From positions 62,447 through 126,446 of the forward strand of contig NZ_LZOZ01000008.1 of NCBI RefSeq assembly GCF_001679485.1: a DNA stretch of 64,000 bases, read 5' to 3'. Shown in pieces: positions 61,120 to 64,000 of the stretch (the first letter of the stretch is position 1; every line of letters starts with the position of its first letter). A program made the position numbers and the translations under genes. The DNA comes from Haemophilus sp. CCUG 60358 (lineage in GTDB: Bacteria; Pseudomonadota; Gammaproteobacteria; Enterobacterales; Pasteurellaceae). The notes under the pieces are model-generated. The model searched no databases, was not told the origin of the DNA, and worked only from the letters and a program-made list of their open reading frames with translations.

Positions 61120-64000
61120 ATGAACAAAATATTTAAAATTATTTGGAATAAAACGACACAATTATTTGTTGTGACATCAGAATTAGCGAAAGGGGCAGTA
61201 AAAGCCTCTTCAAACTCAGAACTGCGTGTAACAAATGAGACACGTTTATCTTCTCTTTTTAAACTCTCTGCATTTACGCTTTCTTTAATGGCAGCCATGG
61301 CGCCTGTACAAGCAAAAGTTTTTTTAGGGGATGTTATTGAATCAAATGTTAATGCTTCAAGTATTGGTATCGGAGATGTGAATACGAATGCTAATAGTGT
61401 TAATTCAATTGCTATTGGTGTAAATGCGAGCACTACTCATGCAGATTCGATTGCTATGGGCTTAAACGCAACAGCAGCTGAAAATAAAATTGTTTCTATT
61501 GGACCCGATGCCACATCGACCGCGAGATATGGTCTGTCATTAGGCTATAAAGCATCATCAAATGGTACTGCTTCTATTGCCATTGGTAATTCAACGAATG
61601 CATCTCACGACAATGCAATTGCTATTGGTGATGCGGCAAGTACAAATTCGTGGGGGACGATTGCGATTGGTAATAAAGCAAATGCCTCATCAAGTGAAAC
61701 TGTTGCGATCGGTCGTAATGCCTTAAGTGCTGGGGCAACTTCGGTGACGATGGGTGTTAATAGTAAGGCACTTGGATATTCGGATGTTGCTATTGGGGAA
61801 TTGTCTACCGCTAATGGAGGTTATTCTGTTGCGATGGGGCATAAAGCCAATGCTGAAGGTGGTGTTTCAGTCGGTATTGGTTATCTAGCAAATGCAAATG
61901 CATCGTATGCTGTTGCTCTTGGATTGAGTGCTAATGCTACGGGAGTGCATGCCTCAGCATTGGGAGCCAATACCACAGCTTCAGGTGTGAGAGCGATTGC
62001 TTTAGGTGTAGGCTCTATTGCAGATGGCGTTAATGCAATCGCCATGGGAGTTTCATCAAATGCTTCAAACACTGATTCTATGGCATTGGGGACACTAGCT
62101 AAAGCATTGGGTGAAAAGTCAATGGCATTAGGTCAAGATTCAATGGCTAATGCAACCAACTCAGTTTCGATGGGTGTGCAATCAAAGGCATCTGGAGTTA
62201 ATGCAATGGCTTTTGGCGCCAACTCAAACGCGTCGAATGAGACAACAATTGCTATCGGTGTTAATTCATTAGCAAGTGGTGTAAATACCGTGGCTTTAGG
62301 ACAAGGGAGTAAAGCGACTGATTATTCTGCGATGGCGTTTGGCTTAGGTGCAAATTCATCAGGTCGATATTCAATTGCAATTGGCCAAGATACGAAGGCT
62401 GCGATAGAGCATTCTATTGCAATGGGGTATTCTGCTAATGCAGCAGAGGCTTTCACTATTTCTCAAGGGGCTTATTCTGAAGCGACTCAACGAGCGGCTA
62501 TAGCATTAGGTTATACAGCCAAAGCAACAGATCGAGATGCGATGGCATTAGGTTCATTCGCTAATGCAAGTGCGAACAGTGCCGTTGCTCTGGGACCACA
62601 TGCTAAAAGTACAGCATATAAATCTATTGCCCTAGGTGCTGATTCTGAAGCAGGGACAAATATGTTTGATGCTAACTCAACAAGTGCTGTATTTAAAAAT
62701 GATGCAGGTTTAAATTCAGAAGTGAGATTTGCAGCAAGTTCATCTAGCATTGGTGGGGCAGTTTCTGTTGGTAAAGCAGGCAATGAGCGCCAAATCCATA
62801 ATGTCGCTGCGGGTCGTATTTCTGCGACGTCAACGGATGCGGTAAATGGTTCTCAACTTCACGCAGTATTAAACAATAGCGGTTTTAATATACAAGAAAA
62901 TGATACTCCACGTTCTCGTATAAATAATAATGGTGTAGTGAGCTTCAAAGATGGAAGTTTAACTACCGCGAATGTGACTAAAACTTCAAATGACACCATT
63001 GTGAAATTTGATGTGAAGACAACGAATATCACGACTGATGGACAAGGCAATGTAGCTGCAGCTGATAATTCAAATAATGTTGTAACTGCAGGTGATGTTG
63101 TTAAGACAATTAATGAAGTACGTAATTTACAAATGACATTTAATGGCAATAGCGGAAGTGCGGTCAAAAAATTAGGTGAATCTTTAAATATCAAAGGTTC
63201 AAATGGTTTAACGACAGTTGCAACTGGCAATGGAATTGAAGTTAAGATTGATGAAGAAACTCGTAAAAAAATTGATGATGCAAGCTCTGCAAAAGAAGTA
63301 TCAGCTTCGGTTTCTGGTTCATCAACAGTTTCTGTAACAGCAAAAACTCCAGCTAAAAATAAGGATGGTGTAGAAGTAACAGAGTATGCTGTGGATCTTT
63401 CTCAAGCAACAAAAGATGATATTAAAAAAGGTGTTGATGCTCATGATACTGTCACCAAGAAAGGTTTAACTTTCACAGGCGATAACGGTACTAAAACTGG
63501 TGTGAGAAAACTTGATGACGAAGTTGCAATCAAGGGAGATAAAAATATCACTACCAAAGCAAGCGGAAGCCAAGTTGAGGTAACATTAAATAAAAATATT
63601 GCAGTAGATAGTGTAAAAGCAGGTGATACAATCATTAATGATAATGGTTTAACGATTTCTAATGGTCCAAGTGTCACTAAATCAGGTATTAATGCGGCTG
63701 GTAATAAAATCACAGGTGTTGCAGCGGGCAAGGCTGATACTGACGCGGTGAATGTTTCGCAGTTGAACAAAGTCGTCAATGCAGCTAAAACTTCTGTGGA
63801 AGCGGGTAAAAACACGACAGTTACGAAAACTACAGGCACTAATGGTGAAAGTACTTATACAGTTGATGCAGTAGATACATCTGCGAGTGTGACAAGCACT
63901 TCTGGTGCTTTAAAAGTAGCTGCAGGCAAGCCGACTTTAGATGGTAATACAACAATTACTAAGTATGATATTGATTTGTCAGATAAGACCAAAGCAGATA
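61120..64000 (+). CDS. YadA-type trimeric autotransporter adhesin (partial, N-terminal part)
   Basis: The frame is open from ATG 61120 to the window end (960 codons, no stop). Residues 1-25 match the extended signal peptide region (MNKIFKIIWNKTTQLFVVTSE), and a signal peptide ends at PVQA, Ala65. Residues about 85-520 are YadA-head repeats of 14-16 residues with IAIG/MAMG-type cores such as NSIAIGVNAS and NAMAFGANSN. The stalk begins with VGKAGNERQIHNVAAGR near 548 and shows a second neck at KITGVAAGKADTDAVN near 863. The C-terminal membrane anchor lies beyond the window. It resembles Hia/Hsf/YadA. GAGGAAA lies 12 bases upstream. An uptake sequence is translated as GSAVKK. Confidence 0.9.
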   Translation, partial: MNKIFKIIWNKTTQLFVVTSELAKGAVKASSNSELRVTNETRLSSLFKLSAFTLSLMAAMAPVQAKVFLGDVIESNVNASSIGIGDVNTNANSVNSIAIGVNASTTHADSIAMGLNATAAENKIVSIGPDATSTARYGLSLGYKASSNGTASIAIGNSTNASHDNAIAIGDAASTNSWGTIAIGNKANASSSETVAIGRNALSAGATSVTMGVNSKALGYSDVAIGELSTANGGYSVAMGHKANAEGGVSVGIGYLANANASYAVALGLSANATGVHASALGANTTASGVRAIALGVGSIADGVNAIAMGVSSNASNTDSMALGTLAKALGEKSMALGQDSMANATNSVSMGVQSKASGVNAMAFGANSNASNETTIAIGVNSLASGVNTVALGQGSKATDYSAMAFGLGANSSGRYSIAIGQDTKAAIEHSIAMGYSANAAEAFTISQGAYSEATQRAAIALGYTAKATDRDAMALGSFANASANSAVALGPHAKSTAYKSIALGADSEAGTNMFDANSTSAVFKNDAGLNSEVRFAASSSSIGGAVSVGKAGNERQIHNVAAGRISATSTDAVNGSQLHAVLNNSGFNIQENDTPRSRINNNGVVSFKDGSLTTANVTKTSNDTIVKFDVKTTNITTDGQGNVAAADNSNNVVTAGDVVKTINEVRNLQMTFNGNSGSAVKKLGESLNIKGSNGLTTVATGNGIEVKIDEETRKKIDDASSAKEVSASVSGSSTVSVTAKTPAKNKDGVEVTEYAVDLSQATKDDIKKGVDAHDTVTKKGLTFTGDNGTKTGVRKLDDEVAIKGDKNITTKASGSQVEVTLNKNIAVDSVKAGDTIINDNGLTISNGPSVTKSGINAAGNKITGVAAGKADTDAVNVSQLNKVVNAAKTSVEAGKNTTVTKTTGTNGESTYTVDAVDTSASVTSTSGALKVAAGKPTLDGNTTITKYDIDLSDKTKAD

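Noticed and set aside
61017..63839. Several minus-strand ORFs opposite the trimeric adhesin (61017-61433, 61881-62072, 62511-62783, 62859-63230, 63441-63839)
   Set aside because: They are shadows of the repetitive Ala/Asn/Ser-rich coding strand, lack ribosome sites and resemble no known family.
61120..64000. Phase-variable simple-sequence repeats or a CRISPR-like array in the adhesin region
   Set aside because: The repeats are protein-level head repeats with divergent DNA; no tandem tetranucleotides or identical spaced repeats were seen.

Overview
The window comes from a Pasteurellaceae chromosome, most likely a Haemophilus close to H. parainfluenzae. The main evidence is the DNA uptake signal sequence AAGTGCGGT/ACCGCACTT, which occurs more than 40 times on both strands, often as inverted pairs that form terminators. 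The AT-rich codon use and gene blocks such as ybeD-lipB-lipA, pilABCD, menFDH and nrfABCD agree. The H. parainfluenzae assignment is inference. No rRNA, tRNA, insertion sequence, prophage or CRISPR array was seen; almost everything is ordinary chromosomal coding sequence.

Layout. 1-1083: end of the glutathione-dependent formaldehyde pathway (frmA end, frmB). 1238-4471: a large subtilisin-type serine protease autotransporter on the minus strand, divergent from galE, with a perfect CRP site between them. 4676-9903: galE, ampG, adk and a YdgA-type (DUF945) protein. 9973-18069: minus-strand lipoate and cell-elongation block (rsfS, rlmH, mrdA, rodA, rlpA, dacA, ybeD, lipB, lipA). 18222-24696: YidE-type transporter, an SbmA-like ABC exporter and mreBCD. 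24738-31007: rhlB, a small GNAT protein, yacG, coaE and the pilABCD type IV pilus operon, whose upstream region carries a perfect competence-type CRP-S palindrome. 31152-36452: ampD, an unusual non-coding region with a cluster of DnaA boxes, then rppH, a TSUP permease, lgt, thyA, tadA and ung. 36718-41724: grcA, lepA, lepB, rnc, era. 41802-43993: a three-gene phospholipid cassette (YnbA-like, PlsC-like, YnbB/CdsA-like) with its own promoter. 44044-49194: alaA and the menaquinone genes menF, menD, menH. 49248-50563: a broken MHS-family transporter with two lesions. 50714-60656: MetE-like methyltransferase, a BaiN/HI0933-type flavoprotein, the NrfE/DsbE/NrfFG cytochrome c assembly genes and nrfDCBA. 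61120-64000: start of a YadA-type trimeric autotransporter adhesin that runs off the window.

How the genes fit together. The nrf structural and assembly genes form an anaerobic respiratory nitrite reduction system fed by menaquinol, whose synthesis is encoded by the nearby men genes. Upstream of nrfA are an FNR-like site and a NarP/NarL-like 7-2-7 site at nearly the spacing known from Escherichia coli. grcA (pyruvate formate-lyase repair) has its own FNR-like site, so an anaerobic theme recurs. mreBCD, rodA, mrdA, dacA, rlpA, ampG and ampD cover cell elongation, wall remodelling and muropeptide recycling. Two large surface autotransporters and the pilus locus are the host- and DNA-facing part.

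Most interesting candidates: the DnaA-box cluster between ampD and rppH; the separate phospholipid cassette with a variant catalytic motif; the CRP-S and CRP sites; the doubly disrupted transporter; and the competing hairpins in the leader of the trimeric adhesin. No clearly new defence or mobile system was found.
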